Of a DNA stretch of 64,000 nt, positions 35,141 to 46,200 are shown in pieces. The notes beneath the pieces are model-generated. The model had not been told where the DNA came from. It made no database searches and was given only the letters and a program-made list of their open reading frames with translations. The DNA is taken from positions 17,794,001 to 17,858,000 of the forward strand of contig OX485806.1 of the NCBI GenBank assembly GCA_950295325.1, written 5' to 3'. Position 1 is the stretch's first letter. Every line of letters starts with the position of its first letter. A program made the translations under genes and the position numbers. This DNA is from Polytrichum commune. Taxonomy: Eukaryota; Streptophyta; Polytrichopsida; Polytrichales; Polytrichaceae.

Positions 35141-38100
35141 TCAGTGACAGGCTCCCATTTGGCCCTCATTGACCACTACACCAAACTTCTCATCGTTTTC
35201 ATTCAAGTTGCACGGAGGTAAGGACTGGGCACTGACAGTTGAACTTCCCTTCCTCATCTCCTGAAGGGTCCGCAGGGCAGCAACTGTGCTCTTGAATATA
35301 CCTCCCGCAGCTTCACCTACTCTAAACAAAAGCTCAACATGAGGAAAGGGCCTTCCAGAAGAAGAAACAAAAGCTGATGAAAACAGATAAAGGAGTGTAC
35401 ATCCAGAAGGACAACAACTAGGCCCCAAGAAGGATAGAATTAACTGAATTTGAAAAATAAGAGAAAACTAAGAACTGGTTGGCAGGTGTAGTAATAACCT
35501 GTTGGATACAGTAGCCCTTGGGCTTCTCTTGAGGCATCTTCTTCTCCTTCAACCGGTTGTACATCAATGCTTTCTACTAGAGGAGGTGGTGGGAACATGG
35601 ACAAAAGGTTCTCACAGTCCTGCACAAGCTTTGAAAGAAGCTCCGTGGCAAAAAATGGCTGCAAAAGGACTCGTCTAATAAATGGGAGACGCAGCACAGC
35701 TCCTGTGCGCTTATCATGCTTCTTCAAAATTTTCACAAGCCCTGGAGGAAAAAAAATAATTTTGAGTCGCTGCTCGTTGCAAAAGCCCTACTAGATTCAT
35801 GATTTCTTGTAGATTTGAAGTGCGTACTTGTTAAACTGCTGAACCAGAAACCACTACCTCCATCATCCAAAGCCATACAAAATTTATGGCATCAATTCCA
35901 ACGTTCTAACACCCAAATAAGCTAGACTCTGGCCTTCAGAATCCTCACCCTCTGATTGCTCATAAACAATAAGTGACTACAATAGGTACAATTGAAAGCT
36001 GGAAGTAATAACATGAAACAAACCTGTGTAATTTAGGGCACTGTAGCTCTCCATGAGTATAACCTCCCCATGAAATGTGACAAGACCAGTTCGGATGGTG
36101 AGGAGTTCATCATTCCAATCCCTCTGATAGATGTGGGCACCATTTTGTTGAGTCACCCTCTCCAGTCTCTGCTTCAGCTCCTGCAAGCCATCATGGAAAA
36201 TCTTAGCAACTTCCCTAAAGTTCTTCAATACAGTATTTGTATCAAGATAGTAAGCCTCCTCTGCTCTGACCCATCATAAACTGTGGGGTCGACACTCTTC
36301 CATTCTGATTTTAGCAACTTTCGCAAGTACATATTTACATAGTTTCAATAGGAAGGATCCCTTGACACTATTGAAGCTTGTCCATCTAACGCTTGTTAAC
36401 TTGCACATTCCAGAGAATTTCTACAAGACTTGAAGGAAAGCACATAATGTGCAGCTATTCATCGTCCATTTACCATTGACTATATTGGACTTTGTCCATC
36501 TAACGCTTGTTAACTTACACATTCGTGAGAATTTCTATTAAGAATTAAAGGAATGCACGTAATATGGGGAGCTCTTCCTCATACATTTACCAAGTCACGA
36601 CCTACAGGTGAAAAATTACAACCCAGTTTGGTTCTCCCACCAAGGCCGTAAATTCAACACTGGTAATAAGACCACTCCAAGACTACATGATTGAGAGGAT
36701 CGCATGGAACCTCACACTAGTCCACACCAAAGCTAAAAAAACTTCAAGAATTTGTTTGGTGAAGTAAACATGGAAACATGAGTTGAACCTGCTTACAAGT
36801 GTCCTTCTGCTTCAAGAGCAGTGAGTATAAAGTCAACAAATGAGATCTCCTGTCTACACACTGTAGAATCTAGAGAGCTGAGGTCGTAAGAACAGAATTT
36901 GATCAGAAATGAAACACGGTCTGCTATTGCAAGAATGCTCAGAAAACTGAAGAATATCTACTGAACTTCCTTGAAGAGTTTCATGTGCATATAGGTACCA
37001 CCCATGATCAAGGGGGTTGCAGGGGACACGACCAGGACAACCAATGATATGCAGGATGGACCTAATGGCGTCCATCCTGCAATACTTTACACATACAAGG
37101 GGTGGTAGCTGCTAAAGATTGGTCACAATGCAGGGCAAGTGTCGCAGGACTGGGCTTCTGGGCAAGTGTCGCTGCTGGGATAGTGCTAGGCTAAGCTTAG
37201 CATGCAAGCCTCGTACTTTTCTTCTAAATATCTACACCAAATGCTGTCCAAGGCACAGGGCCTCAAGAACACAATAAATTTCATTATGTCGATAATACAC
37301 TAGTGAATTATGACTACATTGTGGAGCACGTATATGGACAAAGACCTCCTCATGCGAGTATGTGGCGGATATTCTGAAGGTACTGTATAGGTAAGACTTG
37401 ATGTCAAGGCGATTTTCTAATAGTCTCTAAAGTCGAGCATTCACAAGCTAACCGTTTCGATATGTACATGTCCAGAGCCATGAATACTAAAAGAACGAGA
37501 GCTTTCCGAGTCCCCGACAGACCTACATTCTTCGACAATAAACATGAAAATTATACCCTCTCCCCTTACATGGATAATTCTGCTACCTGAGGTTTAGAAA
37601 CCGGCAGAATTTCACACCACGCAGCAAACCTGTAATTGGAACCATGCATGCACACCTGTAGGCGTATAACATCGTCCTCTTCTTTACGACATAGACGAAT
37701 GACATAGACCGACATTCTTCGATGGCAAACATAAACTCCTTACCCTGCCCCCTACATGAAAAAAATCTTCTACCTGAGGTTTTGGAGACCGGTATGGGAC
37801 CTTCACACCGCGCAGCTAAGCTGAAATTGGAGCCATGCATGCGTACCTGTAGGTGTATAACATAGTCCTCATCTTTTTATGACACAGGCGTATGACATAG
37901 ACCTACATTATTCGACGCCAAACATGAACTCTTTATCATCCCCCTACATGGACAAGAAAATCCGCTACCTAAGGTTTCAAGACCAGCCAAATTTTCACAT
38001 CACGCAAGGGGCGTGCCTGCAATAGAAACCATGCATGCGTATGGCATAGTCCACTTCGTTTCCAAGATAGGCCTATGACATAGACCTACATTCTTCGACA

Positions 38101-39108
38101 GCAAACATGAGCTATTTATCGTCCCCCCTACATAGAATTAGCTGCTACCTGAGACCGGTAGAATTCCACACCGTGCGACGAACAAACCTGTAGTCGGAAC
38201 CATGCATGATTACCTGTAGGCGTATGACATAGACCTACATTCTTCGACGACAAACATGAACTCTGTCTCCTCCCTCAACACGGACAAAAACGTGCTACCT
38301 GAGGTTTTGAGACCGGTAAAATCTCCACACCGTGCAACGACGAACAAAACCTGTAATGGTAACCATCCATCCCCAAAGCATGCGAGATGGATTGACTTAC
38401 CTGTAGGCGTATGACATAGTCCTCTTCTTTCTCCGTGAAGAAGCTGTTGAATTTCTCCAGCTCCACATTCAACAGGCGCAGAAACTCCTCCTCCTCGCTG
38501 GTCAGCTCCTTCTCCTCCCCGACACGCTGCGGGGCACGTCCCCGGGCGGCCAGAATCTCTCTCTCGATAGGGGCCGCCGCGGCCGCCACAATCCCCTCAT
38601 CCACCACACTCGCAACACCTTTTCTCTTCGTCCCTGCCACCACAGCCGCAACCAACGCACCCTCGTCATCCTCCTCTTCCGCCACTTCCTTTTCCTCCTC
38701 TCCTTTCCCTCTTTCCGCCACCGCAGCAGCATCCGCACACCTCACCACAACAAACGCCTCGCCATCGCTCCCTTTGGCTTTCTTCACCGCAGGAGGCGCC
38801 TCGTCTTCCTCCGCTTTAACATCCGGCCACCGCACCTTCACATCTCGCGTTGTCGTCACCTCCACCGAAGGCCTCTCTTCTTCCTCCTCCTGCTCCTCCT
38901 CAACCTCAGCCCCCTCCCTCGCAATTCTTGCTTCCGCTGCTCCATTGACGGCCACAACGACGTCAGGCTCAAAAGCTGCGTCAGGCAAGGAGTTGCTCGC
39001 TAAGAACGACTTGATTCTCTTCTTGAGCTGCTTGTAGCTTAGGAACTTGTCCCTGTACTCGGGGGGCAGCTCCTCCAGCAACAGCTGCAGGAGCTTTCCA
39101 TACTTCAT
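35141..39108 (-). CDS. SPX-domain protein (inositol-pyrophosphate/phosphate sensor)
   Basis: Stand-alone SPX proteins bind inositol pyrophosphates and, when phosphate is plentiful, hold PHR transcription factors inactive. Exons on the - strand: 39108-38401, 36180-36024, 35741-35499, 35316-35141; all GT-AG with matching phases, 427 residues. The start MKYGKLLQ fits the usual SPX N-terminus MKFGK. Helix 2 carries Y25 and K29 in LSYKQLKKR. The second half reads [38 protein letters not shown] and then [12 protein letters not shown], whose lysines (K292, K295, K296, K299) form the rest of the ligand surface. The C-terminus has [20 protein letters not shown], typical of the SPX1-4 class. It is longer than its relatives (about 250-320) because residues about 36-185 form an acidic, Ala-rich insertion with KKAK and KRK basic patches. 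No EXS, MFS or RING domain follows. Confidence 0.93.
37590..38400 (-). repeat. Intron 1 tandem array copied from the exon 1/intron 1 junction of SPX
   Basis: Five units of about 175-190 bp. The + strand landmark ACCTGTAGGCGTAT (exon end plus donor) lies at 37654, 37845, about 38035 (reduced), 38212 and 38399; the last is the real junction. Other shared blocks are GAACCATGCATGC, CTACCTGAGGTTT, GACATAGACCTACATTCTTCG and AAACATGAACTC. The unit at 37654 copies about ten codons of exon 1 with two differences and retains the donor GT. Confidence 0.85.
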
Positions 39109-39830
39109 CGCTCCCCACCCCCCCCCCCCCAACCCCACACGGCTACGCAGGAATCAGAATTCCCCGCCCCGCCGCGACCTCGCTACCCCCTCCCGGACGT
39201 TCAAGACATGTGGAAATTGAAACCCTCGCTCTCTAGGGTTTCCTCCCTCCTCCTCTTCGCGAGCTTCAATGCCGCCGAATTGCGAACCAAGCCTTCCGCA
39301 CAAACAACCAACCAACCAACCTCGCCTCGCCTCGCCTCGCCTCGCCTCGCCCTGCTCCCCTCCCTCTCCCCCGAAACCAACCTTGCCTTTCCCTCTACAC
39401 TGGGGAGGAGACGACAGACAGACATCATCCATCGCTGCCACTATTCATATCCGCCTAACACGTTCGTTCCTGCCCCCGCGCCCCAACAGATATCATCCAT
39501 CTCTCGCGCTATTCCCTTCCCTTTTCACGCCCTCCACCTTCCACCCACTACACTTCACACCAACACAACTCACACCGCATCACAAAACCCATCCACCATG
39601 AACCATCCTTTTCCCCAAGCAGCCACACCCACACCGGAGGCGAGGATAGAAATCATCCAAGTGTGAGGACGACTGCGCATTCATCTATTTTTAGGGACTA
39701 CATTCGTCGGTGCCCCTTGGGCCTTGGGGCGGGGAGTGGGCCCGAGCGAGCAACCCTTGAAGGGCTCCAGTAGCAACGCAAGCGTAGCGTAGCGAGCGAG
39801 TGGGCCGTGGTTTATATATAGAAGGGGAGA
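39109..39830 (-). promoter_or_regulatory. SPX leader and proximal promoter
   Basis: GC-rich and CT-rich. On the coding strand, nine bases before the ATG is a run of 13 G flanked by two more G4 groups (39113-39136), able to form a quadruplex. A (CCTCG)n tract lies at about 39326-39350. A second in-frame ATG at 39138, before the G-run, would add ten Gly-rich residues; I prefer 39108 because it gives the canonical SPX start. The frames at 39154-39666 are by-products of low-complexity sequence. Confidence 0.5.
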
Positions 39831-39841
39831 TTGTACGCGTG

Positions 39842-39849
39842 GCATATTC
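39842..39849. promoter_or_regulatory. P1BS-type motif upstream of SPX
   Basis: GCATATTC matches GNATATNC, the palindromic site bound by PHR-family phosphate-starvation regulators. It lies 734 bp upstream of the SPX start codon. SPX genes are known PHR targets, so the location is sensible, but an 8-mer with two free positions can occur by chance. Confidence 0.4.
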
Positions 39850-40179
39850 TTCGGTACCTGTTGTGGGTTTGTCCCCCTTCCCCGCAGTAGTAGTACTACT
39901 AAGTTACACCCCCACCCACTGTAGTAGGCCTACATTAGGCGGGGTGGGCTGGTGGCTTCCGGTTTCTAACCCCCCCCCTACCTACTCCTCCGATACTACT
40001 CCTCCTCCGGCCTCCCCTTTCCGGGGCTTAACCTAGTTGTGGATTTGGTTGACACAGTCACCCCCTCTTGGCTTTATTTGGTAATAAACGCCCTCGTGGT
40101 TTCACCTTTCCCAGTGACTCGTGTCGCAGCAGCAGCAGCATCGTAGTAGTAGCAAGAGAATGAGGAGGTGGGAGAACCA

Positions 40180-40985
40180 CCGGCCGCTAGTTACAAATGA
40201 ACCGGTCGAGTTCGAGATGTAACCGGTGGAGTTCAAGACATAACTGGTCGAAGGTCGAGACACAACCGGTGGAGTTCGAGACGTAACCAGTCGAAGGTCA
40301 AGACTTCACGAAACACTTGCCCATCGTTTTAGAGGAATCTAGAGAATATGCCTCGAATCAATGAAGGAGAACCCGAAAGATGTCGATATGTGATGAACCA
40401 GTTGAGTTCAAGACATAATCGGTCAAAGGTCAAGGCTTCACGAAAAAACTTTGCCCGTCAATTTAAAGGAACCTAGAGGATATGCCTCGAATTAATGAAG
40501 AAAACCCCGAAAGATGTCGATATGTGATGAACCGGTTGAGTTCGAGACATAATCGGTCAAAGGTCAAGGCTTCACGAAAAAACTTTGCCCGTCAATTTAA
40601 AGGAATCTAGAGGATATGCCTCGAATTAATGAAGAAAACCCCGAAAGATGTCGATATGTGATGAACCGGTTGAGTTACAAGTGAACCGCTTGAGTTTGAG
40701 ACATAATCAGTCAAAGGTCAAGACTTCTCGAAACCTTGCCCATCGTTTTAGAGGAATCTAGAGAATATGCCTCGAATTAATGAAGAACACCCCGAAAGAT
40801 GTCGACGTGTATTGAACCGATTGAGTTTAATGCATAGCCGGTCAAAGTTCAAGACTTCACGAAAAACCTTGCATGTCATTTTGGAGGAATCTAGAGAACA
40901 TGCCTTTAATTAATAAAGAAAAACCGAAAGACGTTGACATGTAGCCAGTTGGACTTGGAAACACCAAGGATTTTGACCGACTATG
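40180..40985 (+). repeat. Tandem array of repeat R with P1BS-type motifs
   Basis: Five to six units, period about 134-151 bp, with the blocks GAACCGGTTGAGTTCGAGAC, GGTCAAGGCTTCACG, TTGCCC, ATGCCTCGAATTAATGAAG and CCGAAAGATGTCGA. GNATATNC occurs once per unit at 40344, 40478, 40612 and 40763; the last unit has lost it (GAACATGC). Single copies lie at 22.3, 30.8 and 55.1 kb. The array is 1.1-1.9 kb upstream of the SPX start codon. Confidence 0.75.
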
Positions 40986-41002
40986 TCCCAAAATCTCCCC
41001 AA

Positions 41003-41225
41003 GGGGGGGGGGATAATCGTACATGAACGTACCCTCTCATTCATCCAACATAAAAGTCCTAGAATAGTATGCAGTCTAGAGGTTACTTTTTAATAATAAA
41101 ATTTTGACTTTGGAAATTGGTTTTAAAGGCCTTGAATTAGTGCACTCGAGGTCATTTGAGAAAGCAAACCTATAGGGAGATCGAGTTTTTATGTTGCATG
41201 GATGAGGGTTTTTGTCGTTTCCTTT
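41003..41225. mobile_element. Foldback MITE family E, copy
   Basis: Starts with a G10 run and ATAATCGTACATGAACGTAC, and ends with the inverted TTATGTTGCATGGATGAG. It abuts the end of the R array, the same arrangement as at 55.3 kb. Confidence 0.6.
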
Positions 41226-42695
41226 ATGTTGGGGAGGCATTTGAACATATTAAGGCGTGGTATGAATCGTATGATTACGGGATTAAAGAGTGTGCATTAG
41301 AAATGCATTTAGAAGGGGGTTGGAATCAACACGCCTCTACCTCATACTTAATTCATCTCAAAACTTAAAGCTTTGGGTCAACATAATTACTTAGGATCAC
41401 AAACTCTCTAATCATCACAAATTCCTAAAGTACATGTGTTTATCATGAAGTGCACCACTCACCTTCAAATAGAAGAATCTCTCAAAGCATATTCTCCAAT
41501 GCATTCAAAAAAACTATATATAGGGGGCATGCGGCGGCATTTCAAGCACACGATTTGTTGTGTGTATAACTTAGTTTATGTGTTACAATCCGTCGGCCCT
41601 CTTTGTAAAAAGAAACACTTGTTACTCGGGAAGTTCATGTAAGGTTTACTTGTGGATCTCAACTACAACTTTGGTCTAACCTACGGATTAGAATAGGTGG
41701 AGTCTAGTAGAATCATCACCGAATTCTATAGTACACTATCGAAGTGTGGCACTCGTCTCCAAATGGAATCTCTCAAAGCATATCCACAAATCCGTTTCCT
41801 ATGTCGTGGATTGTACATGCATTTATAGGTCACATGAAGCTAACCTACTTTGCAAAACTACTCGGCCTTAGTCAACACCATAGTTCACTTTTAACTCTTA
41901 ACTTTGTGGAGCATATCGGGGTTTCATGTGGAGCATGTCTAAAAGTAAGCTTTCTAGAGCTCGATTTTTTATTGTACTTTTCAAAAAAAAAAAATTGCTA
42001 ATGATTTTTAAATCACATCAATACAGTATCAATGTTTAACCATTTTAGTGAGTGGTTAATTATCGCTTTAAAATCATTAAACTTCAATCAGTTGTGCTAA
42101 TTATATGCAAGAAATTTATAGATCAAACCCTCGAGATTCTAGTGATAACAAATATACATTTTGCGGTAGGAAAAAGAGTCGTTAGAAAATTGACATTTTT
42201 TAATGAAAATAGTATGGAGTTAATATGTACCCTGAGGGTGGACTCTGCATTGGAAACCTAAATGGCATCCATGGGTCACTATGGAATTAAACCTCCTATG
42301 TATGAGAAGTTTCTAGAGAGAGAGAGAGAGAGAAAAAAAAAGTTATACATACCAACGGCATGCTAGAAAACATATTCATGTATCCATACTAAGATTTCAA
42401 TTTAATTTGATAATTGTCTCCACTACATATACAAAGTATAAATCATAAACTAAATATGCCCTTATTACATGTAAAATCCATGTTGGCTTTCTAATGAGAA
42501 AAGACATTGAACTTTTTGTTATCCATAGCATGTAACTTAGTCATTGCATCAAACAAACAACGACAAGAGCATAATAACTTAGGCACAATCTAGAGAGAAA
42601 AATTTTAGGGAGCCCATGAGCGCTCCAAGAGCCTCTAGGCTGTCCTAAAACCCATATGCAAACCCTAACAAGAATGAACGAGGGAGCCATTGAGG
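41226..42695. repeat. Gene-free stretch with decayed repeat J
   Basis: About 41424-41900 holds two diverged J segments (CTCTCAAAGCATAT; AGGTCACATGAAGCTAACCTAC). Further copies lie at about 44140-44330 and 44890-45060. A (GA)n tract is at about 42316-42333. No gene is seen. Confidence 0.45.
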
Positions 42696-43238
42696 ACTAC
42701 ACCGTTTATAGCATTTAGTGTCACATGCATAATGTTGTCACTTACCCTACTTTGAGGCGTATGCTACGTTACACTAATGATCAATAAACTTCACCACTAG
42801 TGTCACCTCATGACACTTGGTGTTCAAGTGTGCTTACTAATATTGGCATGAGCATGTTCTACAATGTTATGAGGTGTATGCCTATGTTACACAATGGGCT
42901 GCAAGTTGACTAAAGTGTACACGAATGACACTTGGCATTAGTATGCTAAAGAATATCTTCCTCTTGCCTACTAAATTATAAACACATGACACATGCCATT
43001 AGTATGCTCAATAATATATCCCCTTGCATACTAAAATGTGAAACTATTATCTCATGTATTCCAATGTGCTACGCTAAATTTCATAATGTAAGTAATTGGT
43101 CACTTTAAAAAATTACTTTATGTTGAGTGGTAGTATCATATTGGCAATTAGCGGATATGACACTTTGAGACCTCTAGGCATCTAGTTTAGGCCCTTCACA
43201 AATAAGGTATGTGACACTAAATACCATAAACAATGTGT
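42696..43238 (-). mobile_element. MITE family H, copy 1
   Basis: Ends ACTACACCGTTTATAGCATT and, inverted, ACACATTGTTTATGGTATT, each followed by TAGTGTCAC. It is the inverted counterpart of 62207-62657, sharing GGCATCTAGTTTAGGC and the CACTTTA/ATGTTGTCACTT blocks. Confidence 0.65.
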
Positions 43239-46200
43239 CCCATATGACAATAATGAATGAAAATATGAATTGGATGAAACTGACACATCTATTGTCAATT
43301 GTTTTTTAAATATTTGGACCCCATATTGTACATCTGCCTTTACTTCAAGATTATTAATAGCCATTTCAAATGTACACACTAGAGAAAATTAATACCTCTC
43401 CTTATGTATACTATGTACGCTAAACCTTCAAATCATACCCCTTCTCACACTCACATTGGTTTTTTGTACATGGTATGAAGAGTCCCCTCCCTCCGGGCTA
43501 TAATACAGTAATGTATTACCAAAGGTAAAATTAGTTCATTTTTTACTTTATAAAATCTCTTGCGAACAACTGGCATCTTTTCATATTGAAATGCGATCAT
43601 CATTTTGCCATCGACAAGAAAATTTCACGAGGAACATAACAATGCCTATTATGACATTCACAACACCTAATTTTTGGGATGAATTTGCTTTCATGTTCAT
43701 ATGCCCAAAACAAGCCTCTCGGGAAGTTAAGGGTTAAGTCGGTATCACTTGTGTGCTACACAATTCATGGTATTTAGTGTCACTTACTATTCAAAGTCGC
43801 ATAATGCTATAATTATTTATTGAGAATGTAAGATTTTACCAAGCAAAGTCAATTATGTTCTATAATGTCCAAACAACCTATTCAAACTTTCATGAGTAAA
43901 ATTTGAAATGAAGGGTAAGAAGTTATTGCAATGCGTAATTCCACATAGTAAGTGACACTAACACCATAAATAGTGCATTATGTGTGGTTTTGGCCCACTT
44001 GTAAAATCAACACTCGTTACTTGGGATGGTCATCAAAGGTTTGTTTAGTGATTGATCTCGATCAAAAAGTTCATGTCAATCTATTATTAAAAACTTGTCC
44101 ATAAAGTGTCTATACATAATTGTCGCAAAGTTTTGTAGTACATCTTGAACATCTCACCTCCGAATGGAATATCTCATAGCATATCCACAAATTCCTTTCA
44201 ATACGAGTTCCATATGGGACATCAAGTGCACATGGTTTGATGAACCGTTGTTTCCACTTGCGTTCGTGAATGGGTCACTTGAGGCCCACTTTGAGGTTAA
44301 CCTACGTTTGATATCTACAATATTTGTGGCATGTGAAACCAACTCAAAAATAAATGAAAGATCACAATTACGACTTTAATTCAACCTCTTATGATGATAT
44401 ATAAAGTCTAGACATGGAAGCAAGACCTACTATCAAGGAGCATTGACTGTGAGATGGTGTGTTATAATCGATGTTGGATTGGCATCATTTTATTTTATTT
44501 TTGTGACACCACTTACATACATGATATTTGAGGGTTTTCACCGCTTCTTCTCCTTTTAAATGCTAGTAGAGTATGGGTATTTGAGGATACTTTTGTTTGT
44601 TTCATACCAGTCAAGTTTGTATGTCATAGAGTAACCTCCATGCTTATGTTAGATTACCTTACTTACAATAGCATGTCCAAATGATATTGACTCAACTAAC
44701 CTTGACTGGAGTATACAAAGATTTTCTCATCTTATGATACCAACAATTGTTGACATCTCGTTGGTAGTGAGGTTATTGACCTAGAAGGTTCGTTGATCCC
44801 ATTATTGATACCATGCAAATCACACATACATGAGTCCAACGTTGGTATCCACCCCTAGATGCTTAAGAAGCCTAAAAATTAGAATGTTCTATAGTATACA
44901 TTGTGAAGTGCTTTCCACGAAACCAAATCTCTCAAAGCATATCCATGGAATCAACAAAAGAGGTTCCATTAGGGGCATGCACTTCAAATGCCCATGGTTT
45001 ACTTCAAATTTTCTTGTCATCAACTCCACTTGCACTTTGTAGGTCACATGAGGCCAACCTACATTCAAGAACTACACTAAAGAGTTCTATTAATGTGGGC
45101 CACATTTTTCTTAAAGCTCACATTACACTAACAATCTTAATATTGTGAAAATAATGAACGTGGGTCACACTAATTCTTTAGTCAAGGTAGAGGTTCAAGA
45201 CCCCAGGTCTTCCCCTAAGTTTTCATAAGGACTTCCGACCAACTCATATTAGTTATAGGAAAAAATAGAACAACAACCCACATTTATTTTATGAAGAAAA
45301 AAACGCTTAATGTGGCCCATGTTAATTTCCTACTATAAATTTAGGATGGGTTGAATATTAATGTGGTCCATATTAATTCTCATTATGATAATGAGCATGG
45401 ATTCTAGAAATTTACTATGGCTTACAACATTAGGACTATTCAGTGTAGTTTTCTACCACACCAAATCTCTAGTTCCAAATTAGTATGGATCACATCAATA
45501 AAATATTTTTGTTGGAAATGGATTGTGGGTGACTATTTTATTGTATGATGCTTTAGCAATATTTAATATGCTACAATTTTATACCATGCTACTTAAGTCT
45601 TCAAGGATGACCATGGTTTTGAGCTCACATAATTTTACACCATGACTAGACAATTAGAGTGACCACGATAAATCTGTTCACACAAATTTTCCACCCACGC
45701 TAATAGGACTTTGACCAAAAGTTTAAGGATAATTATATAGTTTATAGTTTATATGTTTAAAGGATAACTATAAACTCCTTTTGCCCAAGACTAGATTTTC
45801 AAAATGACAACCCACCTACTTAAGTCAGAACAACATCATACACAATACACAAAGGAACAAAATACATACATATAGCTAGAATGACCAAATTTGTCAACAT
45901 CAATGACGTGAGCATGATTTCAAACAAGGGAAAATGTTGATACATTTTGCTTGCACCAACCTCACTCGTTTCAAGTTCCATCAAGCTTAGGAATCATAAA
46001 GTTAGCAATGGCAATATGTTTTGTTAAATCATGCAAATTCCATGATTAAATCAATAGACTGGAGATGTGTGATGGAAGGCTAACCATAATAACATGTTAA
46101 TAAACTGAACACTATTTCGATATGTTTAGCAGAGCTTCATACTTGAAAATTTGGACAAACAACGATCCTACTTATACATGCTACATGGATTTGAAACCCC

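Noticed and set aside
38435-39037. 200-codon Ser-rich frame on the + strand
   Set aside because: It lies antisense to SPX exon 1. The GC-rich Glu/Ala codons of SPX read as Ser/Ala on the other strand, which keeps the frame open. No start context, introns or family resemblance.
39208-39666. 152-codon frame upstream of SPX on the + strand
   Set aside because: Pro/Ser/Thr-rich translation of CT- and (CCTCG)n-rich promoter DNA, with a second overlapping frame equally open.
40180-40985. Regular array considered as a CRISPR
   Set aside because: Units are 134-151 bp, the whole unit is repeated without unique spacers, and the window is plant nuclear DNA.
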